DNA of 64,000 nucleotides from Gordonia sp. X0973 (lineage in GTDB: Bacteria > Actinomycetota > Actinomycetes > Mycobacteriales > Mycobacteriaceae): positions 1,922,001 through 1,986,000 of the forward strand of contig NZ_CP054691.1 of NCBI RefSeq assembly GCF_013348785.1, in the 5' to 3' direction. Positions 39,858 to 47,525 of the stretch are shown here, one piece after another; position 1 is the first letter of the stretch; every line of letters starts with the position of its first letter. Position numbers and translations under genes: made by a program. The notes beneath the pieces were generated by a model that worked only from the letters and a program-made list of their open reading frames with translations, made no database searches and was not told where the DNA came from.

Positions 39858-40805
39858 ATGACGACCCCAACGCGCCTCGGCCTGTTCGCACTCGGCATGG
39901 CCGCCGTCTTCGGCGTCGCCCTGCTCGTCGGCCGCTACCTCGTCCCCGATCAGAGCGACCGCGCCGCCACCCCCGCGGACCACTCCGCCCACTCCGGCGG
40001 ACACGCCGGAATGGGCGGCGACGATCACGCCGGACACGGCGGGACCGCCGCCGTCGCCGGCACGAGTCGCAGCGCCGACGGTTACGCGCTCACCGCGGTC
40101 GGCTCTCCCACCGCCGTGGGTGCGCCGGGCGAGTTGAGATTCACCGTCGCCGCTCCCGACGGCAAACCGCTGACCCGGTTCACCCCGGCGCACGAGAAGG
40201 AGCTGCACCTGATCGTGGTGCGCACCGACGGCGCGCATTTCTTCCACCTGCACCCGACCCGTGCCGCCGACGGCACCTGGAGCATTCCGTGGCAGGCTCC
40301 CGCCGCGGGCACCTACCGGGTCATCACCGACTTCGTCCCGGGTGATCGCGACGGCGACACCCCGGTCGTCCTGGGAACCGACGTCGAAATCGGCGGCACT
40401 TTCACCCCCGTGGCCCCCGAGCCGCGTCGGACAGACACCGTCGACGGCTTCACCGCGACGCTCGACGGGGATCTGAAGCCGGGTGCCGCGCAGAATCTGA
40501 CCATCACCGTGCGCCACGGCGAACACCCGGTCACCCTGCAGCCCTATCTGGGCGCCCGCGGCCACCTCGTCGCACTGCGCACCGGCGACCTCGCCTATAC
40601 GCACGTCCACCCGGTCGACGGCGACACGCACGGCGACGGCGGCGGACACGGGGACCACATGGCCCACGAGGAGCATGCCGGTGGCGGCGCCGGAACCGTC
40701 GCCTTCAGCGCACAACCGCCGTCGTCGGGGCGCTACCTGCTGTATTTCGACTTCCAGATCGACGGCGTCGTGCGGACCGCGACATTCGTCGTCGACACCG
40801 AGTAA
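39858..40805 (+). CDS. Membrane-anchored or secreted His/Met-rich copper-binding protein
   Basis: 315 residues. One N-terminal hydrophobic segment (about 7-28) places the rest outside. Two His-rich patches are visible: HSAHSGGHAGMGGDDHAG near residue 42, and HTHGDGGGHGDHMAHEEHAG near 257. Between them lie two beta-rich modules (about 75-180 and 195-255). HFFHLHP and TYTHVHPxD-like stretches (HFFHLHPT, YTHVHPVD) supply more possible copper ligands. Similar genes sit in copper operons of other actinobacteria; a periplasmic copper-buffering role is inferred. It follows copZ by 11 bases. Confidence 0.75.
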   Translation: MTTPTRLGLFALGMAAVFGVALLVGRYLVPDQSDRAATPADHSAHSGGHAGMGGDDHAGHGGTAAVAGTSRSADGYALTAVGSPTAVGAPGELRFTVAAPDGKPLTRFTPAHEKELHLIVVRTDGAHFFHLHPTRAADGTWSIPWQAPAAGTYRVITDFVPGDRDGDTPVVLGTDVEIGGTFTPVAPEPRRTDTVDGFTATLDGDLKPGAAQNLTITVRHGEHPVTLQPYLGARGHLVALRTGDLAYTHVHPVDGDTHGDGGGHGDHMAHEEHAGGGAGTVAFSAQPPSSGRYLLYFDFQIDGVVRTATFVVDTE

Positions 40806-40829
40806 CCACCGAGGGAGAGGACGGTCGCG

Positions 40830-43088
40830 ATGACCACCGCGCCGGACACCACGAACCCCGACATCACCGTCGACCTGGCGATCGGCGGGATGACCTGCGC
40901 CTCCTGCGCCAACCGGATCGAGCGCAAACTGGGCAAGCTCGACGGCGTGACCGCCGAGGTCAACTACGCCACCGAATCGGCACACGTCACCGCCCCGGCC
41001 GACGTCGATCCGCAGACGTTGATCGCCGCGGTCGAGAGCGCCGGCTATACGGCGACACTCCCGCAGCCGCCCCGCGAGGACGGTGAGACGACCGACCCCG
41101 CGGAGGCCGCCGCCGACGCGGAACTGCGCGGTCTGCGCAACCGGCTGATCGGCGCGGTGGCCCTCTCGGTACCGGTGATCGCACTCGCGATGGTGCCGTC
41201 GTGGCAGTTCACCTACTGGCAGTGGGCCAGCCTGACCCTGGCCGCCCCCGTCGTCGTGTGGGCCGGGTGGCCGTTCCACCGCGCCGCCTGGATCAACCTG
41301 CGCCACGGTGCCGCGACGATGGACACCCTCGTCTCGATGGGCACGATCGCGGCCTTCGCCTGGTCGCTGTACGCACTGTTCTTCGGTTCCGCGGGCGAAC
41401 CCGGCCTGCGGCACCCGTTCTCACTCACCATCGCGCGCGGCGACGCCACCTCGCACATCTACCTGGAGGCCGCCGCCGGCGTCATCATGTTCGTCCTGGC
41501 CGGGCGCTACTTCGAGAAACGCGCCAAGCGGGAGGCCGGCGCCGCCCTGCGCGCGTTGTTGGACCTGGGCGCGAAGGACGTCGCGGTCATGCGCGGCGGA
41601 ACCGAGCAGCGCATCCCGGTCTCCGACCTGCGCGTCGGCGACGAATTCGTCGTCCGCCCCGGCGAGAAGATCGCCACCGACGGCGTGGTCCTCAGCGGCA
41701 CGTCGGCCGTCGACGAATCGATGCTGACCGGGGAGTCCGTGCCGGTCGAGGTCGGCCCGGAGTCCGCGGTGACCGGGGCGACCGTGAACGCGGGCGGTCG
41801 ACTGGTGGTGCGCGCCACCCGCGTCGGCGACGAGACCACCCTGGCCACGATGGCGCGCCTGGTCACCCAGGCCCAGTCGGGCAAGGCGCCGGTGGCGCGC
41901 CTGGCCGACCGGATCGCCGGGGTCTTCGTTCCGATCGTCATCGCCGTCGCCGTCGCGACCCTCGGCGTCTGGCTGGGCGCCGGGGCGGGCGCGACCGCCG
42001 CGTTCACCGCTGCCGTCGCGGTGCTCATCATCGCCTGCCCGTGCGCCCTGGGACTCGCGACCCCGACGGCGCTGCTCGTCGGAACCGGCCGCGGCGCACA
42101 ACTGGGCATCGTGATCAAGGGGCCGGAGACCCTCGAGTCCACCCGGCGCGTCGACACCATCGTCATGGACAAGACCGGCACCGTCACCACCGGGCGGATG
42201 GCGTTGGCCGACGTGGTGCCCGCCGACGGTGTCGACCGGAACGAGCTGCTGCGCATCGCCGGTGCCGTGGAGAGCGCCTCCGAGCACCCGATCGCGGCGG
42301 CCATCGCGCGGGGCGCCCGTGCCGAGGTCGGCGAGTTGCCCGCGCCCGAGGGATTCGCCAACCTCGCCGGAAGCGGCGTCCAGGGGGTCGTCGACGGGAA
42401 GGCCGTCGTCGTCGGCCGACCGTCGTTGCTCGCCGACTGGTCGATCCCGCTGCCCGACCCGCTCGCCGCGACCTTCGCCGCCGCGCAGGAGCGCGGTCAC
42501 ACCGTCGTGGCCGTCGGGATCGACGGGCGCGCGGCCGGGTTGCTCGGCGTGGCCGACACGGTGAAACCCACCAGCGCCCAAGCGGTGCACGATCTGCGGG
42601 GGCTCGGCCTCACGCCGATTCTGTTGACCGGCGACAACGAGGCGGTCGCACGGACCGTCGGCACCGAGGTCGGGATCGACGAGGTCATCGCCGGCGTCAT
42701 GCCGTCGGACAAGGTCGATCGCATCGCCGCCCTGCAGCAACAGGGACGCGTGGTCGCGATGGTCGGCGACGGGGTCAACGACGCGGCCGCCCTCGCCCGG
42801 GCCGATCTGGGCATGGCGATGGGCGCGGGCACCGACGCGGCCATCGAGGCATCCGACATCACCCTCGTCAACGACGACCTGCGCGGGGCGGCCACCGCGA
42901 TCCGGCTGTCGCGGGCCACGCTGCGGACCATCAAGTCGAATCTGTTCTGGGCGTTCTGCTACAACGTGGCGGCGATCCCACTGGCCGCGCTGGGCTTGCT
43001 CAATCCGATGCTGGCCGGTGCGGCGATGGCCTTCTCCAGCGTCTTCGTCGTCGGGAACAGCCTGCGGCTGCGCCGCTTCCGCGGGTGA
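40830..43088 (+). CDS. copA: Copper-exporting P1B-type ATPase
   Basis: 752 residues. N-terminal HMA domain with GGMTCASC (Cys23, Cys26). Membrane metal site [13 protein letters not shown] with Cys403-Pro-Cys405, typical of Cu(I) transporters. Phosphorylation site DKTGTVTTG with Asp447. ATP-binding SEHPIAAAI (the HP motif) and the hinge [12 protein letters not shown] follow. Eight membrane helices are expected. GGGAGAGGA precedes the ATG. It pumps Cu(I) out of the cytosol, supplied by CopZ. It resembles mycobacterial CtpV. Confidence 0.96.
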   Translation: MTTAPDTTNPDITVDLAIGGMTCASCANRIERKLGKLDGVTAEVNYATESAHVTAPADVDPQTLIAAVESAGYTATLPQPPREDGETTDPAEAAADAELRGLRNRLIGAVALSVPVIALAMVPSWQFTYWQWASLTLAAPVVVWAGWPFHRAAWINLRHGAATMDTLVSMGTIAAFAWSLYALFFGSAGEPGLRHPFSLTIARGDATSHIYLEAAAGVIMFVLAGRYFEKRAKREAGAALRALLDLGAKDVAVMRGGTEQRIPVSDLRVGDEFVVRPGEKIATDGVVLSGTSAVDESMLTGESVPVEVGPESAVTGATVNAGGRLVVRATRVGDETTLATMARLVTQAQSGKAPVARLADRIAGVFVPIVIAVAVATLGVWLGAGAGATAAFTAAVAVLIIACPCALGLATPTALLVGTGRGAQLGIVIKGPETLESTRRVDTIVMDKTGTVTTGRMALADVVPADGVDRNELLRIAGAVESASEHPIAAAIARGARAEVGELPAPEGFANLAGSGVQGVVDGKAVVVGRPSLLADWSIPLPDPLAATFAAAQERGHTVVAVGIDGRAAGLLGVADTVKPTSAQAVHDLRGLGLTPILLTGDNEAVARTVGTEVGIDEVIAGVMPSDKVDRIAALQQQGRVVAMVGDGVNDAAALARADLGMAMGAGTDAAIEASDITLVNDDLRGAATAIRLSRATLRTIKSNLFWAFCYNVAAIPLAALGLLNPMLAGAAMAFSSVFVVGNSLRLRRFRG

Positions 43089-43109
43089 GCCCGCCAGCGG
43101 ACACCTGGA

Positions 43110-44186
43110 TCAGGAGCCGAGCAACTCGCGCACCCGCGGGATGACGCGGGTGCCGTACAGCTCGATGCTTCGCATCAGCGTCGCGTGGCCCATCGGGCCG
43201 GAGGCGTATTTGAAGTCGAAGCGGGTGAGGCCGAGTCGCTTCGCCGTCTCGGCGATGCGCGCGGCCACGGTATCCGGCGAGCCGACGTACTGCGATCCGG
43301 TGCGCGTCTCGGCGATCAGCTGGTCCTTTGTCGTCGCGGGCCATCCGCGTTCGCGGCCGATGCGGTCGTGCATGGCTCGATAGTGCGGCCAATACTCGTC
43401 GAGCGCCTGCTCGTCGGTGTCGGCGACGTGCCCGGGCGAATGGGCACCCAACGGCATCGCCGCCGTCTGACCGGTCTGGTCCGCCAGCTGGACCTGTGCC
43501 CGCCGATAGAGGTCCACGTAGGGGACGAACCGATCCGGGGCGCCGCCGATGATCGCGAGCATCATCGGGATCTGGTGGGTGACCGAACGCACCACCGACT
43601 CCGGGCTGCCGCCGACGCCGATCCACGCGGCGAGGTGCCCGGACTCCGTCCGCGGATAGACCCGCTGTTCGTGCAACGTGCTGCGATGCCGGCCCGACCA
43701 AGTCACCGGCTGCTCGGTGCGCAGCCGGGCGAACAGGTCCAGCTTCTCCTCGAACAGCATCTCGTAGTCGTCGAGGTCGAAACCGAAGAGCGGGAAGGAC
43801 TCGGTGAACGAGCCGCGCCCCAGGATCACCTCGGCCCGGCCCCGGGAAACCGCGTCGAGGGTGGCGAACCGTTCGTAGACGCGGATCGGGTCGTCGGAGC
43901 TGAGCACGGTGACCGCGGTGCCCAGGCGGATCCGGCCGGTCTGTCCCGCGATCGCGGCGAGCACGATGTCGGGAGCGCTGATCGCGAAGTCGTCGCGGTG
44001 ATGCTCCCCCAGACCGATCGAGTAGACGCCGAGTTCGTCGGCCAGCACCGCCTGCGCGACGACGTCGCGGATCACCTGCGACGCGGATTTGCGCTTCCCG
44101 TCCTCGTCGACGGTCATATCACCGAAGGTGTCCAGGCCCAGCTCGATGTCCGGACCGGCGGTCAACGCCGGGTCAAATTCGGTCAT
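43110..44186 (-). CDS. LLM-class flavin-dependent oxidoreductase
   Basis: 358 residues from the ATG at 44186. A luciferase-like TIM barrel: ELGLDTFGDMTVDEDGKRKS near residue 14, ADELGVYSIGLGEHHRDDFA (about 48-67), TGRIRLGTAVTVLSSDDPIR (about 83-102) and RGRAEVILGRGS. C-terminal YVGSPDTVAARIAETAKRLG (about 299-318) is typical of the FMN/F420 group. Whether it uses FMN or F420 is not clear. It follows the VOC gene by 11 bases. A TAGGTT box before its start overlaps that gene's stop codon, so it may also have its own promoter. Confidence 0.85.
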   Translation of the reverse strand: MTEFDPALTAGPDIELGLDTFGDMTVDEDGKRKSASQVIRDVVAQAVLADELGVYSIGLGEHHRDDFAISAPDIVLAAIAGQTGRIRLGTAVTVLSSDDPIRVYERFATLDAVSRGRAEVILGRGSFTESFPLFGFDLDDYEMLFEEKLDLFARLRTEQPVTWSGRHRSTLHEQRVYPRTESGHLAAWIGVGGSPESVVRSVTHQIPMMLAIIGGAPDRFVPYVDLYRRAQVQLADQTGQTAAMPLGAHSPGHVADTDEQALDEYWPHYRAMHDRIGRERGWPATTKDQLIAETRTGSQYVGSPDTVAARIAETAKRLGLTRFDFKYASGPMGHATLMRSIELYGTRVIPRVRELLGS

Positions 44187-44194
44187 GGTCCACC

Positions 44195-44200
44195 AACCTA
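44195..44200 (-). promoter_or_regulatory. Possible internal -10 for the LLM oxidoreductase gene
   Basis: TAGGTT on the minus strand, 8 bases before the ATG at 44186. Its TAG is the stop codon of the VOC gene, the same arrangement as at 16855. Confidence 0.35.
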
Positions 44201-44977
44201 CCCGGGTCGGCCCCGATCGTGACCGATGACGATCGTCGGGACCACGAGCCCGGCGCCGCGGATGGTGAAGACCCGGGTACCCGGCTTGCGCCCGTCGCGA
44301 ATCGGGCTGAGGTCCGCACCGCCGTCGGCGAGCCGCGCATGCGAGGCGTCGATGTCGCCAGAGGTCCAGGCCAGCCCCCACAGGGCAAGGCCCGCCCCCG
44401 CCGAGCTGATCAGCACCTCCAGGATCGTGCCCGCACCGCGGAGGAACAGTTGGTGGACCTCGCCCTGGTCCGGCACGCCCAGCCGCTGCTCGAGCCGGAA
44501 ATCGAAGCCGAAGCCGGCACCGAAACACGCCAGTGCAGCGTCGCGGGAGTCGCCGTGCATCACGACGTGGTCCAGGCCCGTCACGTCGTCGACCGCACCG
44601 TCGGTCGACAACGGTTCGACCGCGGGGGCGTCGACCACCCCGATCGGCAGGTCGGCGGCGGCACCGGCTCGCGTGGTGCCGATCAGATCCGCGGGCGTTA
44701 CCGCGCACGAGCGCCGGCCGAGCAGCTTCACGGCGCTCTCGAACACATCCGGGGCCTGCGGGTCGACGAGATCAGCAGCCGGGACGAGCAGGCGCGGTTG
44801 GTCGGCGCCGGGACGCACGACGACCCGGGTCGAACCGATCTGCCACTGTCGGCCCGCCGCATCCGCCGGGAGCGGCGACCCGCCACCGAGCAGCGACTCG
44901 TAGGCCACCACCGCCGCATCGGGATCCGACGCCGGGATCACCACCGCCGAGCGGATCGAACCGGGTCGGGCGCTCAC
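44198..44977 (-). CDS. VOC (glyoxalase/bleomycin-resistance) superfamily protein
   Basis: 259 residues from the GTG at 44977, which overlaps the thioesterase stop as GTGA. Two VOC-type modules: about 5-110, and about 130-250 with GLDHVVMHGDSRDAALACFG and VHQLFLRGAGTILEVLIS. The His and Glu could be metal ligands. Paired VOC domains of this kind are found in isomerases, dioxygenases and hydrolases, so the reaction cannot be read. The setting between a thioesterase and an LLM oxidoreductase, under a KstR-like site, suggests work on acyl or ring intermediates. Confidence 0.7.
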   Translation of the reverse strand: MSARPGSIRSAVVIPASDPDAAVVAYESLLGGGSPLPADAAGRQWQIGSTRVVVRPGADQPRLLVPAADLVDPQAPDVFESAVKLLGRRSCAVTPADLIGTTRAGAAADLPIGVVDAPAVEPLSTDGAVDDVTGLDHVVMHGDSRDAALACFGAGFGFDFRLEQRLGVPDQGEVHQLFLRGAGTILEVLISSAGAGLALWGLAWTSGDIDASHARLADGGADLSPIRDGRKPGTRVFTIRGAGLVVPTIVIGHDRGRPG

Positions 44978-45639
44978 TGCGGCCGACCGAGTTTCTCGCC
45001 CAGCTCCCGGACCTCGCGGGGCAGCACGAAGATGCCCTCGGCCTCGGCGCACACCCCGTCGGCGGTCTCCACCTGTCCGACCGCGAACGTCTTCACGCCC
45101 TCGACCCTATCGACACGGGCGTGTACGCGCAGCGGACCCAGCCGGGTGCCCCTCCGATAGCGCACGGTGAGGGTGCCGGTCATCCCCGGCACGCCCGCGT
45201 GATCGGCCGCCGAACCCAGTACCTGGTCGAGGAGCAGCGCCACGATTCCGCCGTGCACCAGGCCGGGCGGCCCCTCGTAGGCCGGTCCGATGGTCGCCTC
45301 CGCACTCGCCACGCCGTCGACGTGCCGCACGTGCAGGGGCGGCGCGATCGGGTTGCGCAGGCCGACCACCGCATTGCCCCACGAGCGCCGCGAACCGTCG
45401 GCGTTCCATTTGACCCCGAACGGCCGCGGCATGCGTTCCCGGTTCAGCAGTTCCGTCGCCGCGGTGACCAGCTCCAACGCCCTGGCTATCTCGGCCGGAT
45501 CGGCATCGGTCATCACCGTCGCATCGATCAGAGACCGCACCGAATCCGTCAACGGACCCAGGACCTCCGCGTCGCGGGCGACCTCCGCCGCCGTCTTGAC
45601 CTCCGCCTCGTGACCGTCGAACACCGACATCGCACCCAC
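44974..45639 (-). CDS. Hotdog-fold acyl-CoA thioesterase (PaaI/4HBT type)
   Basis: 221 residues. An acidic N-terminal extension (about 1-75) is followed by the hotdog domain (about 95-210). The motif GPPGLVHGGIVALLLDQVLG (about 122-141) has the HGG and the catalytic Asp-type position. GTLTVRYRRGTRLGPLRVHA and the closing strand EAEGIFVLP follow. It probably hydrolyses an acyl-CoA; the substrate is unknown. It is first in a three-gene minus-strand unit with the VOC and LLM genes, divergent from a dienoyl-CoA isomerase gene, with a KstR-like site between. Start GTG 45639 or ATG 45630. Confidence 0.85.
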   Translation of the reverse strand: MGAMSVFDGHEAEVKTAAEVARDAEVLGPLTDSVRSLIDATVMTDADPAEIARALELVTAATELLNRERMPRPFGVKWNADGSRRSWGNAVVGLRNPIAPPLHVRHVDGVASAEATIGPAYEGPPGLVHGGIVALLLDQVLGSAADHAGVPGMTGTLTVRYRRGTRLGPLRVHARVDRVEGVKTFAVGQVETADGVCAEAEGIFVLPREVRELGEKLGRPQ

Positions 45640-45652
45640 CTTCCGCCATTTC

Positions 45653-45666
45653 TAGAACACGTTACA
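45653..45666. promoter_or_regulatory. KstR-like operator
   Basis: TAGAACACGTTACA fits TNNAACNNGTTNNA, the motif known for the cholesterol-catabolism repressor KstR of mycobacteria and rhodococci. It lies between two divergent acyl-CoA-related genes, 14 bases from the thioesterase start. Related TetR repressors of lipid genes bind similar sequences. Confidence 0.6.
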
Positions 45667-45730
45667 ACTTGGTCCGATCGACGACGGCCGGTACGTGCCG
45701 GGTTCCGCCGGGCGGCACCGCCTGGCCGGG

Positions 45731-45736
45731 TAGCGT
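45731..45736 (+). promoter_or_regulatory. -10 box of the dienoyl-CoA isomerase gene (leaderless)
   Basis: TAGCGT, 8 bases before the ATG at 45745. Confidence 0.45.
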
Positions 45737-45744
45737 TGTCCGAC

Positions 45745-46575
45745 ATGAACGCAGTCTCGGATTGGAAAGCCTTCGACGTCGCGATCGCGGACGGAATCGC
45801 CGAAGTAACCCTGATCGGCCCGGGCAAGGGCAATGCGATGGGTCCGGATTTCTGGAGTGAACTCGTACCGCTGTTCGGGGCCCTCGACGCCGACCCCGCG
45901 GTGCGCGCGGTCATCATCACCGGATCGGGCAAACACTTCTCCTTCGGCCTGGACCTGGCCGCGATGGCGGGTTCCTTCGGCACCGTGATGGCCGACGGCG
46001 CGAAAGCCGGTCCGCGCACCGAATTCCACGACATGATCAAGCGGATGCAGGCAGGCATCAACGCCGTCGCCGACTGCCGCAAACCCGTGATCACGGCCGT
46101 GTCCGGCTGGTGCATCGGTGGCGGCGTCGACCTGATCACCGCCGCCGACATCCGCTACGCCAGCGCCGACGCCAAGTTCTCGGTTCGCGAGGTCCGGGTC
46201 GCCATCGTCGCCGACATGGGATCGCTGGCCCGCCTCGGCCCGATCGTCGGCGACGGCCACCTGCGGGAACTCGCCCTCACCGGCAAGGACATCGACGCCG
46301 CACGCGCCGAGAAGATCGGCCTGGTCAACGAGGTGTTCGACGATGCCGACGCACTCCTCGCCGGCGCCCGCGCCGCGGCCCGCGAGATCGCCGAGCTGCC
46401 CCCGCTGGTGGTGCAGGGCACCAAGACCGTGCTCGACCACTCCCGGCGCGCCCAGGTCGAGGACTCACTGCGCTACGTCGCGGCGTGGAACTCGGCCTTC
46501 CTGCCCAGCGAAGACCTCACCGAGGCGATCACCGCGGTCTTCGAGAAGCGCCCGCCGAAGTTCCAGGGGAAGTAG
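45745..46575 (+). CDS. Crotonase-fold delta3,5-delta2,4-dienoyl-CoA isomerase-like enzyme
   Basis: 276 residues. The oxyanion-hole segments GSGKHFSFGLDL (about 60-71) and GWCIGGGVDLI are present. In rat peroxisomal dienoyl-CoA isomerase the acidic residues Asp176, Glu196 and Asp204 act in catalysis. Here Asp129 (GGGVD), Glu149 (VREVRV) and Asp157 (VADMG) keep the same spacing of 20 and 8. The adjoining DIRYASADAKF is also typical of that subgroup. A role in shifting conjugated double bonds during unsaturated acyl or sterol side-chain breakdown is inferred. It is the first gene after the KstR-like site, and a kinase-like gene follows after 2 bases. Confidence 0.85.
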   Translation: MNAVSDWKAFDVAIADGIAEVTLIGPGKGNAMGPDFWSELVPLFGALDADPAVRAVIITGSGKHFSFGLDLAAMAGSFGTVMADGAKAGPRTEFHDMIKRMQAGINAVADCRKPVITAVSGWCIGGGVDLITAADIRYASADAKFSVREVRVAIVADMGSLARLGPIVGDGHLRELALTGKDIDAARAEKIGLVNEVFDDADALLAGARAAAREIAELPPLVVQGTKTVLDHSRRAQVEDSLRYVAAWNSAFLPSEDLTEAITAVFEKRPPKFQGK

Positions 46576-46577
46576 CG

Positions 46578-47522
46578 GTGTCCGAGACGGGTGCCGCCGC
46601 GCGGCCGCGGATCGCGATCGATTGCGGCCAGACCGGTGCGCGGGTGCGGATCACCGAACCCGGCGGCGCCGAGCCCACGGTCGTCGAACTCGCCGGTGTC
46701 CGCACCGATCATCCGGTCGTCCCACAGGTCGCCGAGATCGCCGAGCACGCGCTCAACGGCGTGACGCTGCCCGGCTCGGAACTCGCCGCCGGGGTGTCCG
46801 GGCTGACCCCCGGGGCCACCCGTCCCGACGAACTCCTCGTCGCCTGCGCCGCCCTCGGCGTCTCCCGCGTCGCGCTGGCCCACGACTCGGTCACCTCCTT
46901 CCTCGCAGCCAATCGACTCGAGCCGGGCGCCGTCGTGGCGGCCGGCACCGGGGTCGTGACCCTCGGCGTCGGTTCCGCCACCGCCAAGGTCGACGGGTGG
47001 GGCATGTTCGGCGACGCGGGCAGCGGGTATTGGATCGGCCGCGCCGGCGTCGACGCCGCCCTGCGCGCCTTCGACGGTCGCGGTCCGGCGACCACGTTGA
47101 CCGGTCTCGCGCAGGCCGAGTTCGGCCCGCTCCCCGAGATCTACATGGTGGTGCAGGGCGATCCGCTGCGCGTGCGCCGCACCGCGGGCTTCGCCAGGGT
47201 CGTGGCGTCGGCGGCCGACGCCGGGGACGCCGAGGCGGGGCGCATCATCGATGCCGCCGCCGCCGAGTTGGCCGTCTCGGTGGGCGCGGCACTGCGCGGG
47301 GCCGGCTGGCAGCCGGGCGGGGCCTGGCGGGTCAGCTGGATGGGCAAGGTGCTGACCACCAATCCGCGGCTCCAGACACGGTTCCGGGAACTCGTCACCG
47401 CGGCCCACCCCGGCGTCACCACCGGCGACCCCTACGGCATCCCGCTCGACGGGGCGTCGCTGCTGCTGGACCTACCCGACGGGCATCCGATCGCCCGCCT
47501 GGTCGCCTACGCCGGCCGCTGA
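46578..47522 (+). CDS. BadF/BadG-type ATPase, sugar-kinase-like
   Basis: 314 residues, ASKHA fold. The phosphate-1 loop is IAIDCGQTGARVRI (about 12-25). A second phosphate loop is VVAAGTGVVTLGVG (about 118-131), and WGMFGDAGSGYWIGRAG (about 138-154) matches the N-acetylglucosamine kinase group. The family also includes activators of benzoyl-CoA-type reductases, but no cluster cysteines are seen, so the kinase branch is more likely. The substrate is unknown. It probably forms an operon with the isomerase gene upstream, an odd pairing. Confidence 0.75.
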   Translation: MSETGAAARPRIAIDCGQTGARVRITEPGGAEPTVVELAGVRTDHPVVPQVAEIAEHALNGVTLPGSELAAGVSGLTPGATRPDELLVACAALGVSRVALAHDSVTSFLAANRLEPGAVVAAGTGVVTLGVGSATAKVDGWGMFGDAGSGYWIGRAGVDAALRAFDGRGPATTLTGLAQAEFGPLPEIYMVVQGDPLRVRRTAGFARVVASAADAGDAEAGRIIDAAAAELAVSVGAALRGAGWQPGGAWRVSWMGKVLTTNPRLQTRFRELVTAAHPGVTTGDPYGIPLDGASLLLDLPDGHPIARLVAYAGR

Positions 47523-47525
47523 ACG

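Noticed and set aside
46578..47522. BadF-type protein as an activator of benzoyl-CoA reductase
   Set aside because: No cluster-binding cysteines and no reductase subunits nearby; the sugar-kinase branch fits better.
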